From Bacillus haikouensis (lineage in GTDB: Bacteria; Bacillota; Bacilli; Bacillales; Bacillaceae_B): 43,993 nucleotides of DNA. The notes under the pieces were generated by a model. It ran no database searches. It saw only the letters and a list, made by a program, of their open reading frames with translations, and was not told where the DNA came from. Of the stretch, positions 35,774-43,674 are shown piece by piece (position 1 is the stretch's first letter; each line of letters starts with the position of its first letter). The translations under genes and the position numbers were made by a program. Location: assembly GCF_013179555.1 (NCBI RefSeq), contig NZ_JABMCR010000006.1, positions 1-43,993 on the forward strand. Reading direction: 5' to 3'.

Positions 35774-35946
35774 AAGGCCTTCCCCCTTTACCCTTAGTTT
35801 GCGGTTCAATTCATCATATGGTCTATTTCTAATATGTATGAGTATATTGAATAATATGAGGACAAGTAGAGGTTAATTTCATTTTATCATTCTTTCTGTG
35901 TTTCACAAGAAATTGAGATAGTAAGGTTTATGAGGAGGACGTGCTG

Positions 35947-37170
35947 TTGAAGTCGAAATTGAAAACGTTGGTATTATCGGCTAGTGTGACAATGTTTGCT
36001 GCGGCATTAATCATCATGCCTGGTGAATCCTTGAAGGCTTCCATCAGGGGACTCGATATGTGGTGGGAAATTGTATTTCCCTCGCTGCTGCCGTTTTTTA
36101 TCGTTTCTGAAATGCTCATCGGTTTTGGTGTTGTAAGGTTTATAGGGGTAGTACTCGAACCGCTGATGCGTCCGTTATTCCGGGTACCCGGAGCTGGAGG
36201 ATTTGTATGGGCAATGGGGATGGCTTCGGGATTTCCTGCTGGAGCAAAATTGACTGCGCGCTTGCGGCAGGAAAACCAACTGACAAAGATCGAGGCTGAG
36301 AGACTTGTTTCATTCACGAACTCATCCAATCCATTATTTATTTTTGGTGCTGTTTCAGTAGGATTTTTTCAAAATGCTACTCTTGGGATTGTGCTGGCAT
36401 GTGCTCATTATATTGGAAATATTTGTGTCGGCCTCGCGATGAGGTTTTATGGGAGAAAAGAGGAAGAACTCCAAAGGAATCACTCTAAGGAAAGGAAACG
36501 ATTTTTAATCACAGAAGCATTTTCAGCTCTTCATCAAACAAGGCTGAAGGATAATCGGCCAATCGGTAAATTGCTTGGAGATGCAGTAACTTCTTCCATC
36601 CAGACATTATTGATGATCGGTGGGTTTATCATCCTTTTCTCTGTTATGAATAAAATGCTGTATCACTTGAATATAACTACATTCATTGCGGAAGGATTCT
36701 CCAGCATACTCATCCTGTTTCAGCTAACTGAACAACTGAGTATCCCCTTCATTTCGGGGTTATTTGAAATCACATTGGGCTCTAAGCTGACAAGCGGAGT
36801 AACAGAAGCCACCTTGCTGCATCAGGCGATCATCACAAGCTTCATCTTAGGATTCAGCGGCTTCAGCGTACAAGCACAGGTTGCCAGTATCATTGCCCAG
36901 ACCGATATACGATTTAAACCATTTTTTTACGCCCGGTTTCTTCATGGTGCTGCATCATCAATTGCAACACTCATTATCTGGGAGCCTGTTTATCAAAGAT
37001 TTTCAGATGAACAGCTTTCAAATGCCATCCCTGTATTCGCGCATGATAATGTATATATATGGAGTGAAATCTTTTATTGGCTCAAAACATTCGGCCCGCT
37101 TATGACGATTCTAAGCTTACTGGTTTACATTGTAATTTACAGTAAAAGAATGTTAAATAAATCACTTTAA
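35947..37170 (+). CDS. ylbJ: Sporulation integral membrane protein YlbJ
   Basis: About 407 aa, polytopic (eight or more hydrophobic segments), with the conserved core WWEIVFPSLLPFFIVSE, PLFRVPGAGGFVWAMGMASG and VSFTNSSNPLFIFGAVSVGFF of the nucleoside-recognition/YlbJ family. In B. subtilis ylbJ is a mother-cell (sigma-E) gene needed for normal spores. Start: TATGAGGAGGAC precedes GTG (35941) by only 2-3 nt, so I favour the TTG at 35947; this remains uncertain. An ATATT-containing stretch upstream could be a sigma-E -35, but no good -10 was seen. Confidence 0.92.
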   Translation: MKSKLKTLVLSASVTMFAAALIIMPGESLKASIRGLDMWWEIVFPSLLPFFIVSEMLIGFGVVRFIGVVLEPLMRPLFRVPGAGGFVWAMGMASGFPAGAKLTARLRQENQLTKIEAERLVSFTNSSNPLFIFGAVSVGFFQNATLGIVLACAHYIGNICVGLAMRFYGRKEEELQRNHSKERKRFLITEAFSALHQTRLKDNRPIGKLLGDAVTSSIQTLLMIGGFIILFSVMNKMLYHLNITTFIAEGFSSILILFQLTEQLSIPFISGLFEITLGSKLTSGVTEATLLHQAIITSFILGFSGFSVQAQVASIIAQTDIRFKPFFYARFLHGAASSIATLIIWEPVYQRFSDEQLSNAIPVFAHDNVYIWSEIFYWLKTFGPLMTILSLLVYIVIYSKRMLNKSL

Positions 37171-37175
37171 AATAG

Positions 37176-37214
37176 AAAACAGGGCTATTCATATCAAATG
37201 AACAACCCTGTTTT

Positions 37215-37216
<2 letters not shown>
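37176..37216. terminator. Bidirectional terminator between ylbJ and coaD
   Basis: AAAACAGGG and TTCAT pair with ATGAA and CCCTGTTTT around a short loop, with TTTTTT following on the plus strand. It lies between two converging genes and touches the coaD stop. Confidence 0.85.
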
Positions 37217-37709
<493 letters not shown>

Positions 37710-37732
37710 TTACCTCCATGTCTGCCTTTTCA

Positions 37733-38287
37733 CTATTTTTGATATGTATAAATCGATATTCCGATAATCCCATAAGTTTCTTCTCTAAATTTCTGCAATC
37801 GGCCAATCACTTGTGATGGTGTACTCCCAGAACTGTATTCACACATGACGAAACCGTTTTCATTTAGAAGGTTATGCTCATCTATGAACGTAACCAATTC
37901 CTCTAGTTTTCTTTGTTTGTATGGAGGGTCCAAAAAGATATAGTCGAACGCGATCCCCCTCTTCGCTATCGCTTTCAAAGCCCGATTCGCATCGTTGCGA
38001 TATACTTCACTTCTATCGATTAAGTCACATTCTTTTAAGTTGGCCTTAATGGTTTGCAGGGCCTTGGAATCTTTATCGACAAATATTACCTTTTCTAGTC
38101 CGCGACTTAATGCTTCCACACCAAGTCCTCCACTGCCTGCGAAAAGATCCAAGCCCATTCCGCCTTCGAAATAAGGACCGAGTATGTTGAATATCGACTC
38201 TTTCACTTTGTCTGTGGTCGGCCGTGTACCGCTTCCCGGAACGGCTTTTAATGGCCTGCCTTTTAACGTTCCTGCTATTACTCTCAT
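37733..38287 (-). CDS. rsmD: 16S rRNA (guanine966-N2)-methyltransferase RsmD
   Basis: 184 aa, equal to B. subtilis YlbH, starting MRVIAGTLKGRPLKA with GGTGGATGATT upstream. The SAM-binding LDLFAGSGGLG is at 47-57 and the catalytic DPPY at 120-123. It methylates G966 of 16S rRNA. It is first of the rsmD-coaD operon. Confidence 0.97.
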   Translation of the reverse strand: MRVIAGTLKGRPLKAVPGSGTRPTTDKVKESIFNILGPYFEGGMGLDLFAGSGGLGVEALSRGLEKVIFVDKDSKALQTIKANLKECDLIDRSEVYRNDANRALKAIAKRGIAFDYIFLDPPYKQRKLEELVTFIDEHNLLNENGFVMCEYSSGSTPSQVIGRLQKFREETYGIIGISIYTYQK

Positions 38288-38351
38288 AATCATCCACCAT
38301 ATATGTATTTTTTCTACATTATCCTAACATAAATCTACATGAATCGCTACT

Positions 38352-38462
38352 TCAGGAAATTGATCCTAAAATGTATAAAAACAAATTGATAGGTGATAAT
38401 GGAAGTAACAACATCCAAACTGATGTTGTTGCCAACCGCGGAGAAGACTTACGTTTCCCCAT
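38352..38462 (-). CDS. Candidate small membrane protein upstream of rsmD
   Basis: A 36-codon ORF, MGKRKSSPRLATTSVWMLLL..., with a hydrophobic stretch covering most of its C-terminal half and a strong, well-spaced ribosome-binding site (GGAGGA, 7 nt before the ATG). It reads in the same direction as rsmD and lies in the 260-bp gap before it. I do not recognise it. Against it: the short length, no homologue known to me, and the fact that a 62-codon plus-strand ORF overlaps it. An AACAACATC / GATGTTGTT hairpin lies inside. Confidence 0.3.
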   Translation of the reverse strand: MGKRKSSPRLATTSVWMLLLPLSPINLFLYILGSIS

Positions 38463-38522
38463 AAGTTCTTCCTCCGGTTTCTCCTCTCCCTTTGCCTTCT
38501 TTCCAGTAATGGATATGAAGGA

Positions 38523-38550
38523 CCCTGCAGATATTCTGCAGGGCTTTTTA
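38523..38550. terminator. Hairpin terminator next to the stalk-domain gene
   Basis: CCCTGCAG (38523-38530) pairs perfectly with CTGCAGGG (38536-38543) around ATATT. The U tract is better on the plus strand (GCTTTTTA) than on the minus strand (TCCTTCATA). Even so, the hairpin sits directly after the minus-strand gene's stop, so it may act in both directions. Confidence 0.65.
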
Positions 38551-39969
38551 TGTTTCTGATAATTGTATTTCTACCTGGGAACTGCTTCTGTCAATATCTA
38601 CTTCAAACAGCTTTTCCAGCCACTCTGCTTCCATAAATACAGTGCTGCCTATTTTTTGAACCGGCTTTGTCAGGAGTCCGTAATTCTCTTCGTTCAAAAT
38701 AAAATAGTCCTTATTGACATAGAACCGATACGAACTGCCGCCTTTCACCGCATAAATCACATCTTCCTGGAGGAAATTGTACTCTATTCCGATTGCCTCG
38801 AACAGCTCTGCTAAAGAAATCAACTCTTTTTGTTTATATTGTATGAAGTCCACATCGATTAAAGGCTTGTCATTCAGCAGCACAGTTTGAGGTGCTTTCA
38901 GGATAAACGGTATTTCTTCAGTTGTATTGCTGATTTCCTGAAAGTAAGTAGAGTTTAAATTGGTGGCCAGTTTCAACAATACGTCCATTTGACCGGCCTG
39001 TAGTATGTGGCCTTTCTCTTTCAGCAGCAATTGTCTGAAGGAATCAAATTGGGCTTCTGTGAGACCTGTTTGTAAATCACGAAAAACATTCATCGTTTTG
39101 GCAGACCCATGAGATGATTTCAAAATGATGTTTGCTCTCAACTCTTTTAACCAGCTGTCTTGGTAAGAAGCAGAATTATGTTGCTGTTCCAAAGCCCAAT
39201 CAACTTTTTGAAGTAATGAGGATCGAGAAATATCCCCATTGATGATCAGGAAATTTTCCGTTTCACTTGCAGGAAAACGGTCATCAATGACTGCTGTTAC
39301 AAACCCCTCATTTTTTAAACCTATGTCACCCAAGTTAAATTTCGACATTTCTTTTGAGTAAACTCTTGTATTAGCATTTTCAAGCAGGTTCATTTCCCCG
39401 GAGTACAAAAGCAAATCCGACGGGGGTCCCTTTCCGGTAAAAGAATAATAATCGAGAAAATGCATTTCTTCTTGCTTTGACTCTTTATAACCAGATATCC
39501 ATTTGGCTTCCCTGCTGGTCTTTTCGATTATATTAATCGTTGTTTTCATCGGGATCGCGGTTAATAGCGCAGGATACCATTCCTTCAGCAGCAGATTCCC
39601 GTCTGAAGTTTGTCTTTCAAGTGTGTAACTGATCGTCACATTTGCCGTATGTTTTTCTCTATTGATCTGCAAGATGAATTCTCCATTTTCTTTGGAGAGG
39701 CAGCTTTCGCCCTCATCATCCAAGCACTGATAGTTCTGAGCATCATCCGGCCAGTCTATTGTTATTTGCTCCTGGTTACCTGTCTTAAAATCAACTTTCT
39801 GGGTAATAAAAAAAACTTTACCTATGTGTTCTATCGTAAATGACTGATCCACTTCAGAAATATCGAACTCTTCGGCACTGCCTGCTATGAATCCGTTCCA
39901 TTGAAAAAAGAGAATTCCTGCTATCACTATTGACATAAAGAGAGTAAATAAAATCAGGATACGTTTCAT
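38548..39969 (-). CDS. Exported protein with C-terminal stalk (copper amine oxidase N-like) domain
   Basis: 473 aa; the ATG at 39969 has AAGGAG 6 nt upstream and is followed by a hydrophobic signal/anchor (residues 3-22, KRILILFTLFMSIVIAGILFF). The body (about 30-360) is a beta-rich extracytoplasmic region of no known family. The C-terminal about 110 residues (VLLNDKPLIDVDFIQY, ISLAELFEAIGIEYNF, FMEAEWLEKLFEVDI) resemble the Cu-amine-oxidase-N1 stalk domain found on Firmicute surface proteins. Function is unknown. It is a stand-alone gene upstream of rsmD, without an obvious B. subtilis ylb counterpart known to me. Confidence 0.8.
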   Translation of the reverse strand: MKRILILFTLFMSIVIAGILFFQWNGFIAGSAEEFDISEVDQSFTIEHIGKVFFITQKVDFKTGNQEQITIDWPDDAQNYQCLDDEGESCLSKENGEFILQINREKHTANVTISYTLERQTSDGNLLLKEWYPALLTAIPMKTTINIIEKTSREAKWISGYKESKQEEMHFLDYYSFTGKGPPSDLLLYSGEMNLLENANTRVYSKEMSKFNLGDIGLKNEGFVTAVIDDRFPASETENFLIINGDISRSSLLQKVDWALEQQHNSASYQDSWLKELRANIILKSSHGSAKTMNVFRDLQTGLTEAQFDSFRQLLLKEKGHILQAGQMDVLLKLATNLNSTYFQEISNTTEEIPFILKAPQTVLLNDKPLIDVDFIQYKQKELISLAELFEAIGIEYNFLQEDVIYAVKGGSSYRFYVNKDYFILNEENYGLLTKPVQKIGSTVFMEAEWLEKLFEVDIDRSSSQVEIQLSET

Positions 39970-40062
39970 CTTGATCTCCTTCATTAAATCTTACTATTAA
40001 GATATCAGATTTCTCCGAAGGGATATATAGTCAACGCAATAATTACGATAATATTGCAATGC

Positions 40063-40377
40063 TTATCCTATGTCCAGATCCTGACTATCTATAAAAGGAC
40101 AAGTGCTGTCAAGATGGTCATTGACCAATTCATCCCACTCAAACTCACTGATTCTTGAATGTTCAAGGAGATTTTCTTTCAATCCAAGCAATGTTTCCCC
40201 TTCAAATTCATTTTCTTCGAGAAGCGAGATCACTCCATGAGCTGTCAATGTTGAAAGGATAGCAGTTACAATATAAGCATCAACATTCTTCAATGGGACA
40301 TCTTTCTCTTTCTTATTTAGAGTAACGACATAAGAGCAAGTCAAGAAAACCACCAAACCAAGAAAAACCCATACCAT
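40063..40377 (-). CDS. Hypothetical small membrane-anchored protein
   Basis: 104 aa with the ATG at 40377 (GAGGGGTGATTGT upstream), preferred to an in-frame start at 40410. There is one N-terminal transmembrane helix (VWVFLGLVVFLTCSYVV, about 2-18), a Lys/Glu stretch, a second weakly hydrophobic segment (AYIVTAILSTLTAHGVISLL) and an acidic C-terminus (HLDSTCPFIDSQDLDIG). I do not recognise a family. It is divergent from the gene at 40466. Confidence 0.7.
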   Translation of the reverse strand: MVWVFLGLVVFLTCSYVVTLNKKEKDVPLKNVDAYIVTAILSTLTAHGVISLLEENEFEGETLLGLKENLLEHSRISEFEWDELVNDHLDSTCPFIDSQDLDIG

Positions 40378-40465
40378 ACAATCACCCCTCATAACTTCTT
40401 TACTTCTCATACTATGTTTGAAATAATAAGGAATTGATTAAATACATGATAAAAGGAGTTAAAAC

Positions 40466-40855
40466 ATGATTCAGCGTTTTATCGAATTAGGTGAAGGATT
40501 ATCTGATATTTATGAATTGATGGAATCTGCAAGACACAATAAAGATCGAGTACAGCATCTGATGGCTTTTCATACTATCATTAAAGACCGGCCGGTTACG
40601 TCGCTTGGCATCGTAATGAAACCGACAACAGAAGGGAAGTTTCAGGCAATATATTTCTGCAGGGAAGGCATACCGAATCCAAACATGATGGCGAACAAGA
40701 GGTATTCACTGTTTGAACAAACTGCTGAGAAACTTGAAAAAACGATTATTCAGATGGATGTCAAGCCATCCACTCTTTTTCCCGAGAAGGAACTCTATTA
40801 TCAACACCTGATTGCCATATTAAGATTAAATCACTATATCCTACCCTTACAATGA
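40466..40855 (+). CDS. Conserved Bacillaceae protein of unknown function (DUF7147-like)
   Basis: 129 aa, soluble, beginning MIQRFIELGEGLSDIYELME, with AAAGGAG 7 nt before the ATG. No catalytic motif is visible; the central part TSLGIVMKPTTEGKFQAIYFCREGI suggests an alpha/beta fold. Members of this group are sometimes automatically labelled methylthioribose kinase, but none of the kinase motifs are present here. It lies between the divergent membrane protein gene and the convergent ylbG. Confidence 0.72.
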   Translation: MIQRFIELGEGLSDIYELMESARHNKDRVQHLMAFHTIIKDRPVTSLGIVMKPTTEGKFQAIYFCREGIPNPNMMANKRYSLFEQTAEKLEKTIIQMDVKPSTLFPEKELYYQHLIAILRLNHYILPLQ

Positions 40856-40872
40856 GCATCTGAAACCAAAAG

Positions 40873-40901
40873 AAAAAGCTGCCAACAATTTGTTTGGCAG
40901 C
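40873..40901. terminator. Intrinsic terminator between the 40466 gene and ylbG
   Basis: GCTGCCAA (40878-40885) pairs with TTGGCAGC (40894-40901). On the minus strand the stem is followed by TTTTTCTTTT, a good tail for ylbG. Confidence 0.82.
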
Positions 40902-40907
40902 AATCAA

Positions 40908-41183
40908 TTAAAATCCCATCTTGTAATCATATTCCTTCGCCTTATCAGGTCTGGAATTTTCAAACACTGATTTAATAAAAGGTTTATAGGAAGGATCCAC
41001 TCTTTTCACATAAGAATAAGAAGTAATACGTTCCATGACAGAATCGATTTCATCCTGATTACAATACAATACAACATATTTCATTTTCCTCGATACATAG
41101 TGTACATTCCCAAATCGTCTCAAAGACTTTGCATGCTTTAAACTATGTAACCAAACAACTAATCCTTGTCTTTCAGTCAACAT
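40908..41183 (-). CDS. ylbG: DUF2129 family protein YlbG
   Basis: 91 aa, close to B. subtilis YlbG (90 aa). It contains the conserved [23 protein letters not shown] start and the [14 protein letters not shown] end. It is small, basic and cytosolic, with no known activity. The ATG has GAGGGGAAACGGT upstream. In B. subtilis ylbG directly follows ylbF; here the hairpin-repeat array and a plus-strand gene lie between them. Confidence 0.94.
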   Translation of the reverse strand: MLTERQGLVVWLHSLKHAKSLRRFGNVHYVSRKMKYVVLYCNQDEIDSVMERITSYSYVKRVDPSYKPFIKSVFENSRPDKAKEYDYKMGF

Positions 41184-41253
41184 ACCGTTTCCCCTCTAGG
41201 AATCACTTTTTTATCAGTCTAGCACAAAAATATGGGAATTAGCAATATGAAAT

Positions 41254-41878
41254 GCGGAGGCGGCTCGCCCAGAGGCGACAAGCATAAGACAGGGCAGCCA
41301 TAAAAGCGTCTTTTGCTTTTTTGGATGGCATGGCTTATGTCTCGAGCCTCTAGCCGCCAGAGCTGGACAATACGAAATGCGGAGGCGGCTCGTTCAGCCC
41401 CGACAAGCAAAAGATGAATGGGCCGGGAAGGCGCTCTATGCCTTCTTGGACCATTTAGCTTATGACCTCGAGGGGCTAGCCGCCAGAGCTGGACAATACG
41501 AAATGCGGAGGGGCTTTGCTCAGAGGCCGGTGGCATAAGCCGAATCGACCATGAAGGCGTACTGTGCCTTCTTGGTCGATTTGGCTTATGACATGTGCCT
41601 CTAAGCCCCGTAGCTGGACAATATGAAATGCGGAGGCGGCTCGTTCAGCCCCGACAAGCAAAAGATGAATGGGCCGGGAAGGCGCTCTATGCCTTCTTGG
41701 ACCATTTAGCTTATGACCTCGAGGGGCTAGCCGCCGTAGCTGGACAATTCGAAATGCGGAGGCGGCTCGCCCAGAGGCGACAAGCATAAGACAGGGCAGC
41801 CATAAAAGCGTCTTTTGCTTTTTTGGATGGCATGGCTTATGTCTCGAGGAGTTGGACAATACGAGATGCGGAGACGCA
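41254..41878. repeat. Tandem array of five ~125-bp hairpin repeats plus a truncated sixth
   Basis: Units begin with GCGGAGG at 41254, 41379, 41505, 41630 and 41756, with a stub at 41868; the period is 125-126 bp. Junctions share GCTGGACAATACGAAAT. The types run A (1), B (2), C (3), B (4), A (5). Cores of 1 and 5 are identical, as are those of 2 and 4. Each unit folds as a three-tier hairpin with an outer stem (GGCGGCT/AGCCGCC, or GGGGCTT/AAGCCCC in C), a middle stem (AGAGGC/GCCTCT, CATAAG/CTTATG) and an inner stem (AAAAGC/GCTTTT, AAGGC/GCCTT or GAAGGC/GCCTTC). Unit 5 lacks its right outer arm. The array is GC-rich against AT-rich flanks. Open frames through it are low-complexity artefacts. 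It occupies most of the 787-bp gap after ylbG. Confidence 0.93.
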
Positions 41879-41913
41879 AGTTATTTAAAAATCTCATCCA
41901 CTTCTGAACATTA

Positions 41914-41944
41914 TTGACCCTTTTTAGGGTATAGTACTTATGAT
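41914..41944 (+). promoter_or_regulatory. Candidate sigma-A promoter for the gene at 41971
   Basis: TTGACC (41914-41919) and TATGAT (41939-41944) each match five of six consensus bases, but the spacer is 19 nt, slightly long. The start would be about 20 nt before the ATG. Confidence 0.45.
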
Positions 41945-41970
41945 AGTTAATGTGCGGATGGAGGGTTTAG

Positions 41971-42285
41971 ATGGATCTGAGCGTCATATGGGATGATTTC
42001 ATTGAGTATCTTCGCGCTGAACCGGATATTCAGGATGCAACCGTAAAAAAGATTGCGGGCATTCCCTTTCTGTATGTAGACACCTTGCTTGATAAAAGTG
42101 ATGTGGAATATTTAATAAAGAAATGGTCGGCTCGTGCGATGAGGGGCAAAAGACTGCATTCGGATACGATTTTCTTCAGGACGCAATCCTCCATATTTGT
42201 TTACCGTCATCGGTTTTATGTTCCTCAGGAGAAAATGTTCTGCTGTGGAAATTTATGTGTCGATTGTGTACGGTTAAAACAGTAA
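41971..42285 (+). CDS. Hypothetical small protein with C-terminal cysteine cluster
   Basis: 104 aa with AGGGTTTAG before the ATG. The N-terminal two thirds look helical (LSVIWDDFIEYLRAEPDIQD, KSDVEYLIKKWSARAM); the C-terminus carries CCGNLCVDC, four Cys in nine residues, a possible metal or Fe-S ligand set. I do not recognise a family. It is convergent with ylbF, whose own C-terminus is also Cys-rich, and a terminator hairpin separates the two. Confidence 0.7.
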   Translation: MDLSVIWDDFIEYLRAEPDIQDATVKKIAGIPFLYVDTLLDKSDVEYLIKKWSARAMRGKRLHSDTIFFRTQSSIFVYRHRFYVPQEKMFCCGNLCVDCVRLKQ

Positions 42286-42292
42286 CGTCAAT

Positions 42293-42323
42293 AAAAAGAA
42301 CGGGCGATAAGCCCGTTCTTTTT
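42293..42323. terminator. Bidirectional terminator between the 41971 gene and ylbF
   Basis: AAAAAGAACGGGC (42293-42305) pairs perfectly with GCCCGTTCTTTTT (42311-42323) around GATAA. It serves the two converging genes. Confidence 0.92.
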
Positions 42324-42329
42324 ATCATA

Positions 42330-42773
42330 TCAGGCTGAACAGCCGCAGCCCCCGCCGGTTCCGCAACCGCCGCCGCATGAACTTCCACTGAAGAAAGGAT
42401 TGCCAGTCGGAACCTTCACATTTTTAGAAACAGAGTATCCAATAATCTGACTCACTTTGTCCAGTAAATCCTGAAGCTCATTTTCTGCACGTCTGAATTC
42501 TGCTACATTATCATCCATATCCATGTCACGTTTTAGTTCCCGGATTTCTTTCATGACCGTTTTGTAATCCGGATGATAGCGGCCGAAACGCTGTACTTCT
42601 TCGTAACTTTCTTTCATGCGAGTAAAAATCTGTATTTTTCTCTGCGTTTCATTATTATTACGAAGTTTATATAAAGACTTCCGATAATTTTCTGCCACAT
42701 CGGAATTTAAGATCCACTGAGATAGTTCATCTGCACTATCTAAAATTTCCATTCTTTCTATAGTAGCAAGCAA
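42330..42773 (-). CDS. ylbF: YlbF/RicF, component of the Y-complex for RNA processing and development
   Basis: 147 aa with the TTG at 42773, which aligns with the B. subtilis start and lies 8-9 nt after GGAGG; a GTG at 42782 overlaps that site. The helical YlbF/YmcA core includes ENYRKSLYKLRNN, EVQRFGRYHPDYK and AEFRRAENELQDLLDKV, followed by KVPTGNPFF and the Cys-rich tail SCGGGCGTGGGCGCSA. With YmcA and YaaT it forms an Fe-S-bearing complex that governs RNase Y mRNA maturation and promotes sporulation, competence and biofilm formation. The Cys tail is intact. Confidence 0.95.
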   Translation of the reverse strand: MLATIERMEILDSADELSQWILNSDVAENYRKSLYKLRNNNETQRKIQIFTRMKESYEEVQRFGRYHPDYKTVMKEIRELKRDMDMDDNVAEFRRAENELQDLLDKVSQIIGYSVSKNVKVPTGNPFFSGSSCGGGCGTGGGCGCSA

Positions 42774-42872
42774 AGTGCTCACCTCCGTAACGTTATTTTA
42801 ACACGTTTTATGGCCGGAAGCGAATTTGCTCTGTAAAATAATTTCCACCTGCTATTTCTCGATTTCTAATCC

Positions 42873-43262
42873 TTAGGGAATGGTCACATACAGTCGCTTC
42901 TTGATTCCTAAAGGTTTATTACTCAGATTCACCACTTCTACATTCAATATATGATTTCCCTTTGGGAGATTCTTCACGACGAACGCTGCGGTGTAAAATT
43001 CTTTGTATAATCCGCCTGAATTTGATGAGACGACGATCTTCCCTTTCTTGGCGCCTTTTCTTTTGGATGAAAACGTTACATCAGGCACTACACATTCAAT
43101 GAATACCTGATTTCCTTGAACAATATGCTTCACGGAAAGGGATTTTTCTTCTTTTGCATGAACCTTATTTATAAACGAGAAACTTTCTGGTTCGGGTATA
43201 TCATCTTTACAACCGCTCAACAACACCAACATAGAGAGGGACAAAAGAATAATCTTTTTCAT
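42873..43262 (-). CDS. Putative lipoprotein of unknown function
   Basis: 129 aa starting MKKIILLSLSMLVLLSGCKDD, with AAAAGGAGTGG before the ATG. The lipobox LLSGC puts the lipid-modified Cys at residue 18, so it should be anchored outside the membrane. The rest is a single beta-rich domain (VFIECVVPDVTFSSK, GKIVVSSNSGG, GNHILNVEVVNLSNKPLGIKKRLYVTIP) that resembles small immunoglobulin-like folds, without a family I can name. It lies between ylbE and ylbF. Confidence 0.8.
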   Translation of the reverse strand: MKKIILLSLSMLVLLSGCKDDIPEPESFSFINKVHAKEEKSLSVKHIVQGNQVFIECVVPDVTFSSKRKGAKKGKIVVSSNSGGLYKEFYTAAFVVKNLPKGNHILNVEVVNLSNKPLGIKKRLYVTIP

Positions 43263-43361
43263 AGTCTTTACCACTCCTTTTCCTTTAGCCTTCCCCATAT
43301 TACGTTATATTTACCCGTTGAATACAAAAACTCATATTTCTTTTTAAGCTTGTCCAAATAA

Positions 43362-43402
43362 AAACAAAAAAAAGGAAAACCTCTTCGCGAGTTATTTTCC
43401 TT
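43362..43402 (-). terminator. Intrinsic terminator after ylbE
   Basis: On the minus strand AAGGAAAA pairs with TTTTCCTT (outer arms 43395-43402 and 43372-43379), with a small CTC/GAG stem inside, and is followed by TTTTTTG. It lies just after ylbE and before the lipoprotein gene. Confidence 0.8.
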
Positions 43403-43423
43403 CTATGTTCAGCCGGTCACTTG

Positions 43424-43663
43424 CTATTCAGAGTTATTCATGCTTTGAAACATGCTGATCATCATGGATGCCATCTGAACTCCATTAGAGAATTTCTGTA
43501 CCCGATGTGGTATCGTTTTTTGAAAATGATTGATTGACGCAATTTCAAATTTCTCCAGCTCGTTCGGATTCCTTGAAAGTCTTCTATACCATTCCGGCTT
43601 TTCCCTCAGAAACATCTTTAATTCTTCATTGGAATGAATATATTCAATTATGTCTGCTCTCAT
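43424..43663 (-). CDS. ylbE: YlbE-like protein
   Basis: 79 aa, the normal size for the YlbE family: MRADIIEYIHSNEELKMFLREKP, then WYRRLSRNP and a Met-rich C-terminus (VQMASMMISMFQSMN). AGGGGGATAGGCT precedes the ATG. It is cytosolic with no known activity. It lies 11 bp downstream of ylbD and is probably cotranscribed with it. Confidence 0.92.
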   Translation of the reverse strand: MRADIIEYIHSNEELKMFLREKPEWYRRLSRNPNELEKFEIASINHFQKTIPHRVQKFSNGVQMASMMISMFQSMNNSE

Positions 43664-43674
43664 AGCCTATCCCC

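Noticed and set aside
38371-38559. 62-codon plus-strand ORF MYKNKLIGDNG...
   Set aside because: Weak ribosome-binding site and its 3' end runs through a terminator-like hairpin; kept only as an alternative in the findings.
41219-41859. Open frames on both strands through the repeat array (105, 127 and 64 codons)
   Set aside because: They follow the tandem repeat period, give repetitive Arg/Ala/Pro-rich sequence and lack ribosome-binding sites; the DNA is explained by hairpin repeats.
41254-41878. CRISPR array
   Set aside because: The repeat unit is about 125 bp with no unique spacers of uniform length, the units are themselves hairpins, and no cas gene is nearby.
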